Part shown: piece after piece, positions 1 to 8,337 of the stretch
Layout: each line of letters begins with the position of its first letter
How positions within the stretch are numbered: position 1 is the first letter of the stretch
Source: Mycolicibacterium flavescens
GTDB lineage: Bacteria > Actinomycetota > Actinomycetes > Mycobacteriales > Mycobacteriaceae
Assembly: GCA_900637135.1 (NCBI GenBank)
Contig: LR134353.1
Location: forward strand, 2,046,001-2,110,000
Length of the DNA: 64,000 nt
Reading direction: 5' to 3'
Notes under the pieces: model-generated
The model's input: the letters and a program-made list of their open reading frames with translations, nothing else
Database searches by the model: none
What the model was told of the DNA's origin: nothing
Position numbers and translations under genes: made by a program

Positions 1-173
1 GTCTCTGCCTCCGGGGAATTCACCGAATTCGTCTGCTGACTTTCGTTATCTGTACCGACCGAAGCGCTGTCATCTTGAGCCCATACCACGCCTGTGCCGC
101 TTGCCATAGCTACGCCCACGCCCAACGCGACGGCCAACGCCCCGACCCGACCGACATGCTTTGCGTAGCCCAT
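1..173 (-). CDS. N-terminus of a secreted mycobacterial surface protein (partial)
   Basis: The gene reads leftward from an ATG and leaves the window after 57 codons, so only the export signal and the start of the mature chain are visible. Residues 1-33 form a long, weakly basic signal peptide (K5, H6 and R9, then an Ala/Gly/Val-rich core) that ends near a VWAQDD cleavage region. The following residues are Ser/Asn/Glu/Thr-rich and look disordered. From memory, this kind of leader (GYAKHVGRVGALAVALGVG) is shared by large Ig-like, cadherin-like or PGRS-like mycobacterial exoproteins. A purine-rich GGGGG run lies just upstream of the ATG. Family membership is inferred from the leader alone; the functional domains are outside the window. 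Confidence 0.6.
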   Translation of the reverse strand, partial: MGYAKHVGRVGALAVALGVGVAMASGTGVVWAQDDSASVGTDNESQQTNSVNSPEAE

Positions 174-520
174 GACGCCCCCTTATTGATACAGCTGGTC
201 CAGGGCCGGACGCTACCTGTGAATTTGCTTGGAGGAATCGGGTGTTTCCCTATTCTGACGCCTAGGAAAAGGAAACCCTTCTGTTGGCAAACATCGGATT
301 CACGGTTTCTCTTTCTCAAGATGCGGCGAACGCATGTTGCTGAATACCTATGAAGAAATGTTGCTGAGGCAATAATTCGGCTCGGCATTTTATTGAGAAG
401 GAAATTTTCGATGTCACAGCCGCTCGAGACCAACCCGGTCGGATTCCGGTGGGGAGGGCACTCGACGAGTGGCTGAGTGCGCACCGGCCAGTTGCTCTTT
501 ATAGTGTTCGATGCGTGAGC
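174..520. other. AT-rich intergenic region between divergent genes
   Basis: This 347-bp gap separates the leftward secreted-protein gene from the rightward thioesterase gene. Positions about 230-410 are clearly richer in A+T than the rest of the window, with A- and T-runs. It probably holds the leader and promoter of the surface protein. A TATAGT box at 500-505 could be the -10 of the thioesterase gene. The only ORF noted inside with a plausible ribosome site is the 21-codon frame at 411-476. No RNA gene was recognised. Confidence 0.5.
411..476 (+). CDS. Possible 21-residue microprotein or leader peptide
   Basis: An ATG at 411 is preceded by a purine-rich GAGAAGGAAA (395-404), a better ribosome-binding site than that of the next gene, and the frame stops with TGA at 474-476. 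The peptide begins MSQPLETNPVGFRW and ends in a GGHSTSG tail. It has no signal peptide or hydrophobic stretch. It could be a small regulatory ORF, a remnant, or chance. It was chosen only for its start context; no family is recognised. Confidence 0.25.
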   Translation: MSQPLETNPVGFRWGGHSTSG

Positions 521-1150
521 ATGGATTTCGGGTTCGACGTGATCACCGACGAGGAGTACGAGCGCCAGCGTGCGCTGTACGGTCCGCTGACCGAGGCAGT
601 GCGCCGACTGATCTATGCGAGCCTGCACACCGAGATCGACGAGACCGCCGTCGCGGACGCGCAGGCCAAGATCGAGGCCGTCACACAGATTCTCGAGAGC
701 ACACAGCGCCCGGTGTCCTCCACCCTGCGGCACGAGGTCACCGGCCGCCCGCTGGCGTGGGCGAATCCCGCTGTGGGACTGCGTAATGCGATCGCACCGC
801 CGATGGTGATCCACCACGAACAGGATGGTCGCTGCTGGAGTGAGTTCACGCTGAGCGGCGCCTATGAGGGGCCGCCGGGGTGGGTGCACGGTGGCATCTG
901 CGCGTTGGTGCTCGATCATCTACTGGGCGAGGCCGCCAGTGACGGCCTTACCCAGCCGAAGTTCACCGGCACCATCTCGCTGCGTTATCTGCGCGGCACA
1001 CCGCTTGGACCGCTGCGTGCGGAGGCGTTCGTGGAACGGTCCGAGGGGGTCAAGACGTTCGCCCGCGGATATCTGCTCGACGCACAGGGGGCCACGGTGG
1101 AGGCTGAGGGTGTGTTCATCCAGCCGGCGTGGGCGAGGGACGCCGGATGA
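521..1150 (+). CDS. PaaI-like hotdog-fold thioesterase
   Basis: The protein (209 aa from ATG 521) has an N-terminal helical region (residues about 1-90) followed by a hotdog domain. The domain shows the GPPGWVHGG segment, in which the family places its active-site helix, and a following ALVLDHLLGEAA helix. Hotdog thioesterases of this type hydrolyse acyl-CoA thioesters; the substrate here is unknown. A GTG at 515 is an in-frame alternative, and TATAGT at 500-505 is a candidate -10. The stop codon overlaps the start of the next gene (ATGA), so the two are probably translated together. A role alongside the F420-type oxidoreductase, for example in degradation of an acyl substrate, is inference from this coupling. 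Confidence 0.8.
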   Translation: MDFGFDVITDEEYERQRALYGPLTEAVRRLIYASLHTEIDETAVADAQAKIEAVTQILESTQRPVSSTLRHEVTGRPLAWANPAVGLRNAIAPPMVIHHEQDGRCWSEFTLSGAYEGPPGWVHGGICALVLDHLLGEAASDGLTQPKFTGTISLRYLRGTPLGPLRAEAFVERSEGVKTFARGYLLDAQGATVEAEGVFIQPAWARDAG

Positions 1151-2007
1151 AGTTCTATGTCAGCCTGGCTTTCCTCGACGCCGCAGAGGTCGTCGAGATC
1201 GCCAAGGCGGCAGACGACCTCGGCTACGAAGGCCTCGGCATCCCGGATCACGTCGTCAACCTCGAGACGTTGGAGACCCCGTACCCCTACACCAAGGACG
1301 GCAGCAGGCGCTGGGAGCCGTTCACCGACTGGCCCGATCCGTGGGTGCTGATCGGCGGGCTGGCCCTCGTCACGTCACGGTCGCGGTTCGTCACCACGGT
1401 GTATCTGCCCGCGATGCGCGACCCCTACTCGGCGGCGAAGGCGATCGGCACCGCAGCCGTCCTGGCCGGCGGCCGACTCGAACTCGGCATCGGCGTCGGC
1501 TGGTGTGAGGAGGAGTTCACGCTGATGGGTCAGCAGTTCGCGCGGCGCGGTAAACGCACCGACGAGATGCTCGAGCTGATGAAGGAACTCTGGAAACCGG
1601 GCTGGACGGAGTTCGACGGTGCGTTCTACACAACGCCGAAGCTGGAGATGGAGCCGACACCGCCGCCGATCCCGGTGTACGTCGGCGGGCTCTCCGATAT
1701 CGCGCTTCGCCGCGCGGCGCGCCACGACGGCTGGATCGGCGATCTGATCACCACCGACCGTGCCCTCGAACGTGTCGCCACGCTGCGCGATCTACGCGCC
1801 GAAAAGGGTTTGACCATGGACGGTTTCGAGGTGCTGACCCCGCTGACCGACGCGTTCACCCCCGATCATTTCGACCGCGCGGAAGCAGGCGGCATCACCG
1901 GCATCATCACCATGCCGTGGATGTTCTACGCCGGCCCGCAGGCTTCGTTGGCCGAGAAGATCGACGGGATGAAGCGGTTCCGCAAGGACCTTCGGCTCGA
2001 CAGCTAA
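1147..2007 (+). CDS. LLM-class F420-dependent oxidoreductase
   Basis: This 286-aa protein has the luciferase-like monooxygenase TIM-barrel pattern: an N-terminal strand (KFYVSLAF), an early GIPDH motif, the LELGIGVGW segment typical of the family, and PPIPVYVGG before the second half of the barrel. Mycobacterial members usually use coenzyme F420 rather than FMN, which is why that cofactor is suggested; this is family knowledge, not visible chemistry. The start overlaps the thioesterase stop by 4 bp (ATGA), indicating translational coupling. It is convergent with the DoxX gene, 18 bp away. The substrate is unknown. Confidence 0.85.
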   Translation: MKFYVSLAFLDAAEVVEIAKAADDLGYEGLGIPDHVVNLETLETPYPYTKDGSRRWEPFTDWPDPWVLIGGLALVTSRSRFVTTVYLPAMRDPYSAAKAIGTAAVLAGGRLELGIGVGWCEEEFTLMGQQFARRGKRTDEMLELMKELWKPGWTEFDGAFYTTPKLEMEPTPPPIPVYVGGLSDIALRRAARHDGWIGDLITTDRALERVATLRDLRAEKGLTMDGFEVLTPLTDAFTPDHFDRAEAGGITGIITMPWMFYAGPQASLAEKIDGMKRFRKDLRLDS

Positions 2008-2025
2008 CCCCAGCCAGCGATCACG

Positions 2026-2580
2026 TCACCGCCGGAAGCGGCTCAGCAGGCCGCGACGCCGAACCGGCGCAGCAGTGGCGGCCGGCCCCGCAGTGGCGGC
2101 CGGTGCGGCGGTGCCGGTGACCACGCGTCCGGGCGCCGCGCCACCGACTCGGGTGCGGCGGCGGGCGTCGGCCGACCAGGCACCTGGACCGGTCGTCGCC
2201 AAGAGCAGGAACGCAAAGCAGTACAGGATCGCCGCCTCGCCGCCGTTGCCGCCCATCTGCGCGTCGAACGGCCAGAAGCTGGCGGCCGGGCCTTCCAGCG
2301 GTGGCCAGTGCATCCAGAAGTACGCGACGGCCATGTGGCCCGCGGCGATGAACGCGGCGATCCGCGTGAAGAGACCCACGGTGATCAGCAGGCCCGCGAC
2401 GAATTCGATCAGCCCGGCCCACCACGCGGGCCAGGTTCCAACCGGTACGGCCGCACCGAGGGGCCAGCCGAAGAGCTTCATCGAGCCGTGCAGTGTGAAG
2501 AGCAGACCGAAGATGATCCGGAAGATGCTCAGAACAGGTGAGGAGTATCTGGCAAGACGGGCATCGAAGGTGGTCGTCAT
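2026..2580 (-). CDS. DoxX-family membrane protein
   Basis: The 184-aa protein has four hydrophobic segments at about 17-31, 53-71, 73-91 and 114-130, with the DoxX-type pattern RIIFGLLFTLHGSMKLFGW in the first and GLIEFVAGLLI in the second. The C-terminal 50 residues are Ala/Pro/Thr-rich and end in a basic RRRGLLSRFRR tail, probably cytoplasmic. DoxX-like proteins are linked to redox and thiol stress in mycobacteria; a specific role here cannot be read from sequence. The ATG lies 8 nt after a TAGGGT -10 box (2589-2594, minus strand), which suggests a leaderless transcript. It lies just downstream of glnA1 but is separated from it by a strong hairpin. Confidence 0.85.
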   Translation of the reverse strand: MTTTFDARLARYSSPVLSIFRIIFGLLFTLHGSMKLFGWPLGAAVPVGTWPAWWAGLIEFVAGLLITVGLFTRIAAFIAAGHMAVAYFWMHWPPLEGPAASFWPFDAQMGGNGGEAAILYCFAFLLLATTGPGAWSADARRRTRVGGAAPGRVVTGTAAPAATAGPAATAAPVRRRGLLSRFRR

Positions 2581-2588
2581 GCGCGTTT

Positions 2589-2594
2589 ACCCTA
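2589..2594 (-). promoter_or_regulatory. -10 box of the DoxX gene (leaderless geometry)
   Basis: TAGGGT on the minus strand, followed by 8 nt and the ATG at 2580. The same TAGGGT-8 nt-start arrangement recurs before pepB and gcvT in this window. Confidence 0.45.
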
Positions 2595-2604
2595 CGCGCA
2601 GACG

Positions 2605-2644
2605 CACTTCGGGCCGGGCGATTTGACTCGCCCGGCCCGAAGTG
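2605..2644 (-). terminator. Perfect 17-bp hairpin after glnA1
   Basis: Two 17-nt arms (cacttcgggccgggcga and its exact complement) flank a 6-nt loop between the glnA1 stop and the DoxX start. There is no T-tract, as is common for mycobacterial hairpin terminators. It most likely ends the glnA1 transcript. Confidence 0.75.
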
Positions 2645-2662
2645 TCGACTGCTGTTTACCGG

Positions 2663-4099
2663 TTACACGTCGAAGTACAGCGCAACCTCGTACGGATGCG
2701 GCCGGATCTGGATCGGCATGATCTCGTTCTCCCGCTTGTAGGAGATCCACGTCTCGATCAGGTCCTCGGTGAACACCCCGCCCTCGGTGAGGTAGTCGTG
2801 GTCCTCTTCGAGTTTGTCGATGACCGCCGACAGCGAGGTGGGCGCCTGCGGAATGTTGGCGGCCTCCTCCGGCGGCAGCTCGTAGAGGTCCTTGTCGACC
2901 GGCGTCAGCGGCTCGATCTTCTTCTTGATCCCGTCGATGCCTGCCATCAGCATGGCCGCGAACGCCAGGTACGGGTTGCCCGAGCTGTCCGGGCAGCGGA
3001 ACTCGAGGCGCTTGGCCTTCGGATTGTTGCCGGTGATCGGGATACGCACACACGCCGACCGGTTGCGCTGGCTGTACACCAGGTTGATCGGCGCCTCGTA
3101 GCCCGGAACCAGCCGCTTGTAGGAGTTCACCGTCGGGTTGGTGAACGCCAGCAGCGACGGCGCGTGGTGCAGGATGCCGCCGATGTAGTGGCGGGCGAGG
3201 TCGGACAGTCCCGCGTAGCCGGACTCGTCGTGGAACAGCGGCTGGCCGTCCTTCCACAGCGACTGGTGCGCATGCATACCGGAGCCGTTGTCACCGAACA
3301 GCGGCTTGGGCATGAACGTCACCGTCTTGCCGGCCTGCCAGGCGGTGTTCTTGATGATGTACTTGAACAGCAGCACATCGTCGGCCGCATGCAGCATGGT
3401 GTTGAACTTGTAGTTGATCTCGGCCTGGCCCGCGGTGCCGACCTCATGGTGGCCACGCTCGAGAACGAAGCCCGCGTTCTGCAGGTTGGTCGCCATCTGG
3501 TCGCGCAGGTCGACGTAGTGGTCGTAGGGCGCGACGGGGAAGTAGCCGCCCTTGGGCCGGACCTTGTAGCCGCGGTTGGGGCTTCCGTCGGCCTCCAGCG
3601 GCTCACCGGTGTTCCACCAGCCCGACTCCGAGTCCACCTCGTAGAAGGTGCCGTTGATCCTCGAGTCGAAGGTCACCGAGTCGAAGATGTAGAACTCGGC
3701 CTCGGCGCCGAAGTACGCGGTGTCGGCGATGCCAGTGCTGGCCAGGTAGTTCTCCGCCTTGCGTGCGACGTTGCGGGGATCGCGCGAGTAGGCCTCGCGG
3801 GTGAACGGATCGTGCACGAAGAAGTTCATGTTCAGCGTCTTGGCGGCGCGGAACGGGTCGATGCGTGCGGTCTCGGGATCCGGAAGCAGCATCATGTCGG
3901 ATTCGTGGATCGACTGGAAGCCGCGGACCGACGAGCCGTCGAAGGCCAGGCCGTCCTCGAAGACGTCCTGGGTGAAGGCCGAAGCCGGGATCGAGAAGTG
4001 CTGGACGACGCCGGGCAGATCACAGAATCGGATGTCGACGTACTCGACTTCCCCGTCCTTGATGAGCTTGAGAATGTCGTCGGCCGTCTTTTCTGCCAC
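2663..4099 (-). CDS. glnA1: Glutamine synthetase type I
   Basis: GlnA1 makes glutamine from glutamate, ammonia and ATP in the cytoplasm as a dodecamer and is the main ammonium-assimilating enzyme. The 478-aa protein equals the mycobacterial GlnA1 length when GTG 4099 is used; that start has an AAAGGAGA ribosome site 7 nt upstream, and an upstream frame extension to 4147 is therefore rejected. Visible family marks are AFDGSS near residue 50, the metal/ATP-site AEAEFYIFD and [15 protein letters not shown], and the adenylylation segment [10 protein letters not shown] with Tyr406. The presence of that tyrosine implies control by an adenylyltransferase (GlnE) that is not in the window. Upstream lies a GlnR-like operator (4151-4188). 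Confidence 0.98.
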   Translation of the reverse strand: MAEKTADDILKLIKDGEVEYVDIRFCDLPGVVQHFSIPASAFTQDVFEDGLAFDGSSVRGFQSIHESDMMLLPDPETARIDPFRAAKTLNMNFFVHDPFTREAYSRDPRNVARKAENYLASTGIADTAYFGAEAEFYIFDSVTFDSRINGTFYEVDSESGWWNTGEPLEADGSPNRGYKVRPKGGYFPVAPYDHYVDLRDQMATNLQNAGFVLERGHHEVGTAGQAEINYKFNTMLHAADDVLLFKYIIKNTAWQAGKTVTFMPKPLFGDNGSGMHAHQSLWKDGQPLFHDESGYAGLSDLARHYIGGILHHAPSLLAFTNPTVNSYKRLVPGYEAPINLVYSQRNRSACVRIPITGNNPKAKRLEFRCPDSSGNPYLAFAAMLMAGIDGIKKKIEPLTPVDKDLYELPPEEAANIPQAPTSLSAVIDKLEEDHDYLTEGGVFTEDLIETWISYKRENEIMPIQIRPHPYEVALYFDV

Positions 4100-4150
4100 T
4101 GAGTTGTCTCCTTTATCCAGTAACTCGCGCGTTGACGCTAAGGACACGAT

Positions 4151-4188
4151 GTTGCACGGTCGTCAACCGAATGTTGCGCTGAAGTTAC
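4151..4188 (-). promoter_or_regulatory. GlnR-like operator of glnA1
   Basis: Read on the minus strand the sequence is GTAAC-n6-GCAAC-n6-TTGAC-n6-GCAAC, four half-sites at an exact 11-bp pitch. This matches the paired-box layout described for the actinobacterial nitrogen regulator GlnR (gTnAC-n6-GnAAC, boxes 22 bp apart). It lies 52-89 bp upstream of the glnA1 GTG, an activator-like position. Confidence 0.7.
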
Positions 4189-4241
4189 GCAATCACATCA
4201 GGGCCAGTCGCAGGCGGCCAATGGACTTCTTTTCAGTCCCA

Positions 4242-4247
4242 TATCCT
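4242..4247 (+). promoter_or_regulatory. -10 box of the RDD gene (leaderless geometry)
   Basis: TATCCT followed by 7 nt and the ATG at 4255; no ribosome-binding site is seen between them. Confidence 0.45.
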
Positions 4248-4254
4248 TCAGTGT

Positions 4255-4737
4255 ATGGCCCGCACACTCGGGTCCTGGCTGTCGGGACCGGATCCGACCA
4301 GCGACGCGGGACCCAACGACTATCCCGGCAAGCGCCTCGGTTTACCGGAGACCGGCCCCGGGTCCATCGCCCGGTTCGGCAGGCGAATCGGCGCGCTGAT
4401 GCTCGACTGGTTCATCGCATACGGGCTGGTGGGGCTCGCCGTGAACCTCGGATTCATCAGCAAGGACGATCTCCTGTACTCACCGCTGGGGTCGACGTCC
4501 ATCGCGGCGGTGTGGCTGCTGCTCGGCATCGTCTCGGTGCGGTTGTACGGCTTCACCCCCGGGCAGTGGGCGCTCGGTCTGCGGGTCGCCTCGGTCGACC
4601 ACCGCCAGCACGTCGGCGTCGGCCGTGCCGCGGTGCGCGGGCTGCTGGTGTTCTTCGTCATACCCGCGCTGTTCACCGATAGGGACTTCCGCGGCTACCA
4701 GGACCGCTTCAGCAACACGGCGGTGGTCCGGCGGTAG
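4255..4737 (+). CDS. RDD-family membrane protein
   Basis: The 160-aa protein has a soluble Pro/Gly-rich N-terminus (1-38), then RDD-domain hallmarks: an arginine-containing first helix (FGRRIGALMLDWFI, 41-54, with D51), a second helix at about 82-100, the TPGQWALGLRV turn (101-111), and a third helix (127-140) followed by a terminal DRFSNTAVV segment. RDD proteins are small membrane proteins of mostly unknown function. M. tuberculosis carries a homologue (Rv2219A) beside glnA1, so the position is conserved. It is divergent from glnA1 and convergent with the amidohydrolase. The start follows a TATCCT box by 7 nt. Confidence 0.85.
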   Translation: MARTLGSWLSGPDPTSDAGPNDYPGKRLGLPETGPGSIARFGRRIGALMLDWFIAYGLVGLAVNLGFISKDDLLYSPLGSTSIAAVWLLLGIVSVRLYGFTPGQWALGLRVASVDHRQHVGVGRAAVRGLLVFFVIPALFTDRDFRGYQDRFSNTAVVRR

Positions 4738-4836
4738 GGCCGCGCTGTTCCGTTACCGTTCCTGCGCGCGATTCTGAAGTTGTGCTCGAAACACCGGCCG
4801 GATCTCGCACAGAAGTTCACTTTCGGCGGCCGAACG

Positions 4837-6630
4837 TCACACCTCGTGGCGGATCTGGCCGTTCATCATCGTCATCGTGACGTTCGCCCCGGCGATGTCG
4901 TGCGGGTCGATCGCGAGGATGTTCTCGCTCACGACGATCATGTCCGCGAGCTTGCCGACCTCGAGCGAACCCACCTTGTCGTCCATCCGGATCTGATAGG
5001 CCGCGCCCAGCGTGTTGGCGTGCACCGCCTCCGCGACGGTCAGCCGTTGGTTCGCGGGCGCCAGCACCGGCGCATCCGGTTGGCCGATCAGCTGACGGGT
5101 GACACCGATCTGGATCGCATCGAGCGGTTTGTAGGTCGAGAAATAGCCCGCGGCCGGCCAGTCGGTACCCAGCGAGATGCGCCCGCCCGACTTCAAGACG
5201 TCTTGGGGGCGATACATCAGGTTCTGTCGTGGTGGCCCGTACCGGGCAGCCATGTTCTGCAGCGTGTCCGGATCGGCGGACATCCAGTTGGCCGAGAACT
5301 GGGCGACGACGCCGAGTTGGCCGAAGCGACGGCTGTCGGGGTCCTCGACGTAGACCAGATGGGCGATCGCATGCCTGCGGTCGCGCGGGGGATTGGCGGC
5401 CGCGGCGCGCTCGATCGCATCGAGGGCGACGCGGGCGGTGCGTTCCCCGCAGGCGTGTACGTGCACGTCGAAACCCGCGGCGTCGATCTGACCGATGAGC
5501 TGGTGCCACTGCTGCTCGGTGAACGGGGACCCGCCCGTGGAATCGGGTTTGTCCGCATAGGGCTCGATAAGCCATGCGGTGTATCCGCCCTGTGTTCCGT
5601 CACCGACGATCTTGACGACGTCGGCGCGCACCAGGTCGGTCGTAAACCGATCCCTGATGTCGGTCATCGCCTGTACGACGTCGTCCACCGGCGCCGATCG
5701 CACGCTGTACGAGGCCACCACGCGGAACGGCAGCTGACCGCGGTCCTCGACGTCGGTGTACAAGCCGATCAGCGCGCCCTGATCCGAGCCGATGGGTGGC
5801 ACGCCGGCGTCGAACACCGACGTGATGCCGGCCGCGGACGCCTTGGGCAGCCATTCTTCGAGCAGCCGCCCCATGGTCTGCGGTGAGATCGGCTCGATCG
5901 CATCGACGAGACCGAGAACGGCGTTGACCTCGAGCACATAGCCGGTCGGATCGCCGTTGCCGTCGCGTACGTAGTAGCTGAAACCCGGAATCGGATCCGG
6001 CGTGTTGCGGCCGACGCCTGCGATCTCAAGCGCCTTGCTGTTGGCCCACAGGCTGTGCCCGTCGATGGCGAAGAAGAAGCCCGGCCGGTCGGGCAGCACA
6101 CGGTCGAGGTCGGCGCGATTAGGTCCGTCGGGACCGAACATGTCGACGCGCCAACCGAATCCGCGCACCGGTCCGGTCGGGTGCTGTTTCGCGTACTGCT
6201 CGATCGCGGCCAGCGCGTCGGCACCCGTGGGCACCTGCAGGTCGACACCCGACGTGAGGAAGGCGCCGAGGAACGGGTGGGTGTGGCCCTCGACGAAGCC
6301 GGGCATCAGCAGCCGGCCCTCCAGGTCGACCACCCGGGTGTCGGGACCGACGAGCGCCATCGCGCCCGCCTCGTCGCCGACGTGGGTGATGGTGTTGCCC
6401 CGCACCGCCACCGCCTGCGCCCACCGCGCGGGGCCTGCGACGGTGTAGATCGGGCCGTTGCGGAACACGTAGTCGGCGACGCCGTCGGCAGCCGTGGTCT
6501 CGGAGCCGGCCCCGGACGGGTCACTCAGAGAGCAGGCGCTGGCTGCGGTCGCGGCGAGGACCACCGCGCCCGCGCGCAGGACGGTGCGTCGATTCGCGAA
6601 ATAGCCTGCCCACTCACATGCGGTGCACAT
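4837..6630 (-). CDS. Exported amidohydrolase, probable lipoprotein (YtcJ-like)
   Basis: The 597-aa protein starts with a Tat-like NRRTVLRAG motif (13-21), a hydrophobic stretch and an ATAASAC lipobox (Cys33), so it is probably Tat-exported and lipid-anchored. The mature part is an amidohydrolase-3/YtcJ-type composite-barrel enzyme: the metal motif GHTHPF in the first strand, later HVHACGE and AIAHLVY histidines, and the SLGTDWP aspartate, finishing with the GKLADMIVV strand. Relatives hydrolyse amide or cyclic C-N bonds; the substrate is unknown. It has no obvious ribosome site and starts 23 bp upstream of the DUF4191 stop on the same strand. It is not part of the core M. tuberculosis order as I recall it. 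Confidence 0.8.
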   Translation of the reverse strand: MCTACEWAGYFANRRTVLRAGAVVLAATAASACSLSDPSGAGSETTAADGVADYVFRNGPIYTVAGPARWAQAVAVRGNTITHVGDEAGAMALVGPDTRVVDLEGRLLMPGFVEGHTHPFLGAFLTSGVDLQVPTGADALAAIEQYAKQHPTGPVRGFGWRVDMFGPDGPNRADLDRVLPDRPGFFFAIDGHSLWANSKALEIAGVGRNTPDPIPGFSYYVRDGNGDPTGYVLEVNAVLGLVDAIEPISPQTMGRLLEEWLPKASAAGITSVFDAGVPPIGSDQGALIGLYTDVEDRGQLPFRVVASYSVRSAPVDDVVQAMTDIRDRFTTDLVRADVVKIVGDGTQGGYTAWLIEPYADKPDSTGGSPFTEQQWHQLIGQIDAAGFDVHVHACGERTARVALDAIERAAAANPPRDRRHAIAHLVYVEDPDSRRFGQLGVVAQFSANWMSADPDTLQNMAARYGPPRQNLMYRPQDVLKSGGRISLGTDWPAAGYFSTYKPLDAIQIGVTRQLIGQPDAPVLAPANQRLTVAEAVHANTLGAAYQIRMDDKVGSLEVGKLADMIVVSENILAIDPHDIAGANVTMTMMNGQIRHEV

Positions 6631-6653
6631 ACCGCGTGCCGGCCGGAGCTGCC

Positions 6654-7406
6654 CTACCGCCGCCTCACCGTGCGCTGCACGCCCCGCATCTTGGCCTGCG
6701 CCGGCAGCGGGCCCTTGGGCATCGCGGCAGGCCCGACCTTGGTGCCCAACGCGGCCAGCCGCGACTCCAGAGCGTCCAACTGCTTGACGGTGATGTTCGC
6801 GGGCAGCTTGTTCAGGTGGCGCTCCAGTTTGGCCAGCGGTACTTCACCCTCGCCGTTGCCGATGATGACGTCGTAAATCGGGGTGTCGCCGACCAGTCGA
6901 GCCGTGCGCTTCTTCTCCTGCGCCAGCAGCGGTCGCACGCGCGACGGCGACCCCTCACCGACGAAGATGACTCCCGGCCTGCCGATCACCCGGTGCACCG
7001 CGTCGAAGTGGCCCGTCGCCGCGACACCGGGCGTCACCCGCCACTTGCCCCGCATGTTGTCCAGCGCCCAGGCCGCTGCGCCCGTCTGGCCCTCGGCCTT
7101 GCTGTACACCGACTTCTGCGCGCGCCTGCCGAAGATGATGAACGCGACCAGCGCCCCGAGCACTATGCCGAGCGGAATCATCATGTAGGTGGTGAAGCCG
7201 CCCGCGAAGATGCCGAGCGCCACCGAAGCGGCGACGATCAGCACGAATGCGCCGATCATGTACGGCAGCAGACGCTTGTCCTCTTTACGCTGAATCTGGA
7301 ACGCCTGCCACAGCTGGCTGCGGCGCTGTTTGGACGCCGCCTTACGAGCCGCCTTGGCTTCGGCCTTCGCAGCCTTCAGTGCCTTTGGATCGCGGGATTT
7401 CGCCAT
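6654..7406 (-). CDS. DUF4191 membrane protein (Rv2219 homologue)
   Basis: The 250-aa protein begins with a Lys/Ala-rich basic segment (MAKSRDPKALKAAKAEAKAARK) and has two adjacent transmembrane helices at about 45-90, followed by a cytoplasmic C-terminal domain of about 150 residues. DUF4191 proteins are conserved in actinobacteria next to lipA; the function is unknown. The ATG at 7406 is preferred over an upstream in-frame start at 7526 because the extra residues are low-complexity and overlap lipA. The start lies 4 bp after the lipA stop. A TATCCT box 6 nt upstream could be a separate promoter or chance. Confidence 0.85.
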   Translation of the reverse strand: MAKSRDPKALKAAKAEAKAARKAASKQRRSQLWQAFQIQRKEDKRLLPYMIGAFVLIVAASVALGIFAGGFTTYMMIPLGIVLGALVAFIIFGRRAQKSVYSKAEGQTGAAAWALDNMRGKWRVTPGVAATGHFDAVHRVIGRPGVIFVGEGSPSRVRPLLAQEKKRTARLVGDTPIYDVIIGNGEGEVPLAKLERHLNKLPANITVKQLDALESRLAALGTKVGPAAMPKGPLPAQAKMRGVQRTVRRR

Positions 7407-7410
7407 TGCT

Positions 7411-8337
7411 TCAGGATACGGACGCCGATTTGGCCTGGGCGTACAACCGACCCGCACGGTACGACGAGCGCACCAGGGGTCCGGCCAACACACCGGCGAA
7501 GCCGAGGCGCTGCGCGAACTGCTCATGCTCGACGAACTCGTCGGGGTGCACCCAACGCTCCACCGGGTGGTGACGCACCGACGGCCGCAGGTACTGGGTG
7601 ATCGTGACGATGTGGCAGCCCGCGTCGTACAGATCGGTCAGCGCGGCCCGCACCTCCTCGGGCGTCTCGCCCATCCCGAGGATCAGGTTCGACTTCGTCA
7701 CCAGCCCGAAGTCGCGCGCCGCGGTCAGCACGTCGAGGCTGCGCTCGTAGCGAAACGCGGGCCGGATGCGCTTGAAGATCCGCGGGACCGTTTCGACGTT
7801 GTGCGCCAACACTTCTGGACGGGACTCGAACACCTGCTGCAGCAGGTCCGGCTCACCGTTGAAGTCGGGGATCAGCAACTCGACACCGGTATTGGGGTTG
7901 AGCGTCTTGATTGCGCGCACCGTCTCGGCGTACAGCCACGCCCCACCGTCGGACAGGTCGTCGCGGGCCACCCCGGTCACGGTCGAGTAGCGCAATCCCA
8001 TCGCCTGCACGCTCTCCGCGACGCGGCGGGGCTCGTCGCGGTCGAGTTCGGCGGGCTTGCCGGTGTCGATCTGGCAGAAATCGCAGCGACGGGTGCACTG
8101 CTCACCGCCGATCAGGAACGTGGCCTCGCGGTCCTCCCAGCATTCGAAGATGTTGGGGCAGCCGGCTTCTTCGCAGACCGTGTGCAGACCCTCGCGCTTC
8201 ACCAGCGCCTTGAGTTCCTGGTACTCCGGGCCCATCTTGGCGCGGGTCTTGATCCACGGCGGCTTGCGCTCGATCGGCGTCTCGGCGTTGCGGACCTCGA
8301 GACGCAGCAGTTTCCGACCTTCAGGAACGACAGTCAC
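7411..8337 (-). CDS. lipA: Lipoyl synthase
   Basis: LipA is a radical-SAM enzyme that inserts two sulfurs into octanoyl groups carried on E2 and GcvH proteins. The 308-aa protein has the auxiliary cluster motif [12 protein letters not shown], the radical-[11 protein letters not shown] motif and the C-terminal RSSYRAG signature. The GTG start overlaps the last base of the lipB stop (TAGTG), so the two are translationally coupled, with an AGAGGT sequence upstream as a weak ribosome site. Longer in-frame starts up to 8475 lie inside lipB and would add residues unlike LipA. Substrates for the pathway (dlaT, and the glycine cleavage system represented by gcvT) are encoded nearby. Confidence 0.97.
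   Translation of the reverse strand: MTVVPEGRKLLRLEVRNAETPIERKPPWIKTRAKMGPEYQELKALVKREGLHTVCEEAGCPNIFECWEDREATFLIGGEQCTRRCDFCQIDTGKPAELDRDEPRRVAESVQAMGLRYSTVTGVARDDLSDGGAWLYAETVRAIKTLNPNTGVELLIPDFNGEPDLLQQVFESRPEVLAHNVETVPRIFKRIRPAFRYERSLDVLTAARDFGLVTKSNLILGMGETPEEVRAALTDLYDAGCHIVTITQYLRPSVRHHPVERWVHPDEFVEHEQFAQRLGFAGVLAGPLVRSSYRAGRLYAQAKSASVS

Noticed and set aside
2642..4102. Long rightward open frame opposite glnA1
   Set aside because: Exact mirror of a certain gene; no motif, and composition typical of antisense frames in high-GC DNA.
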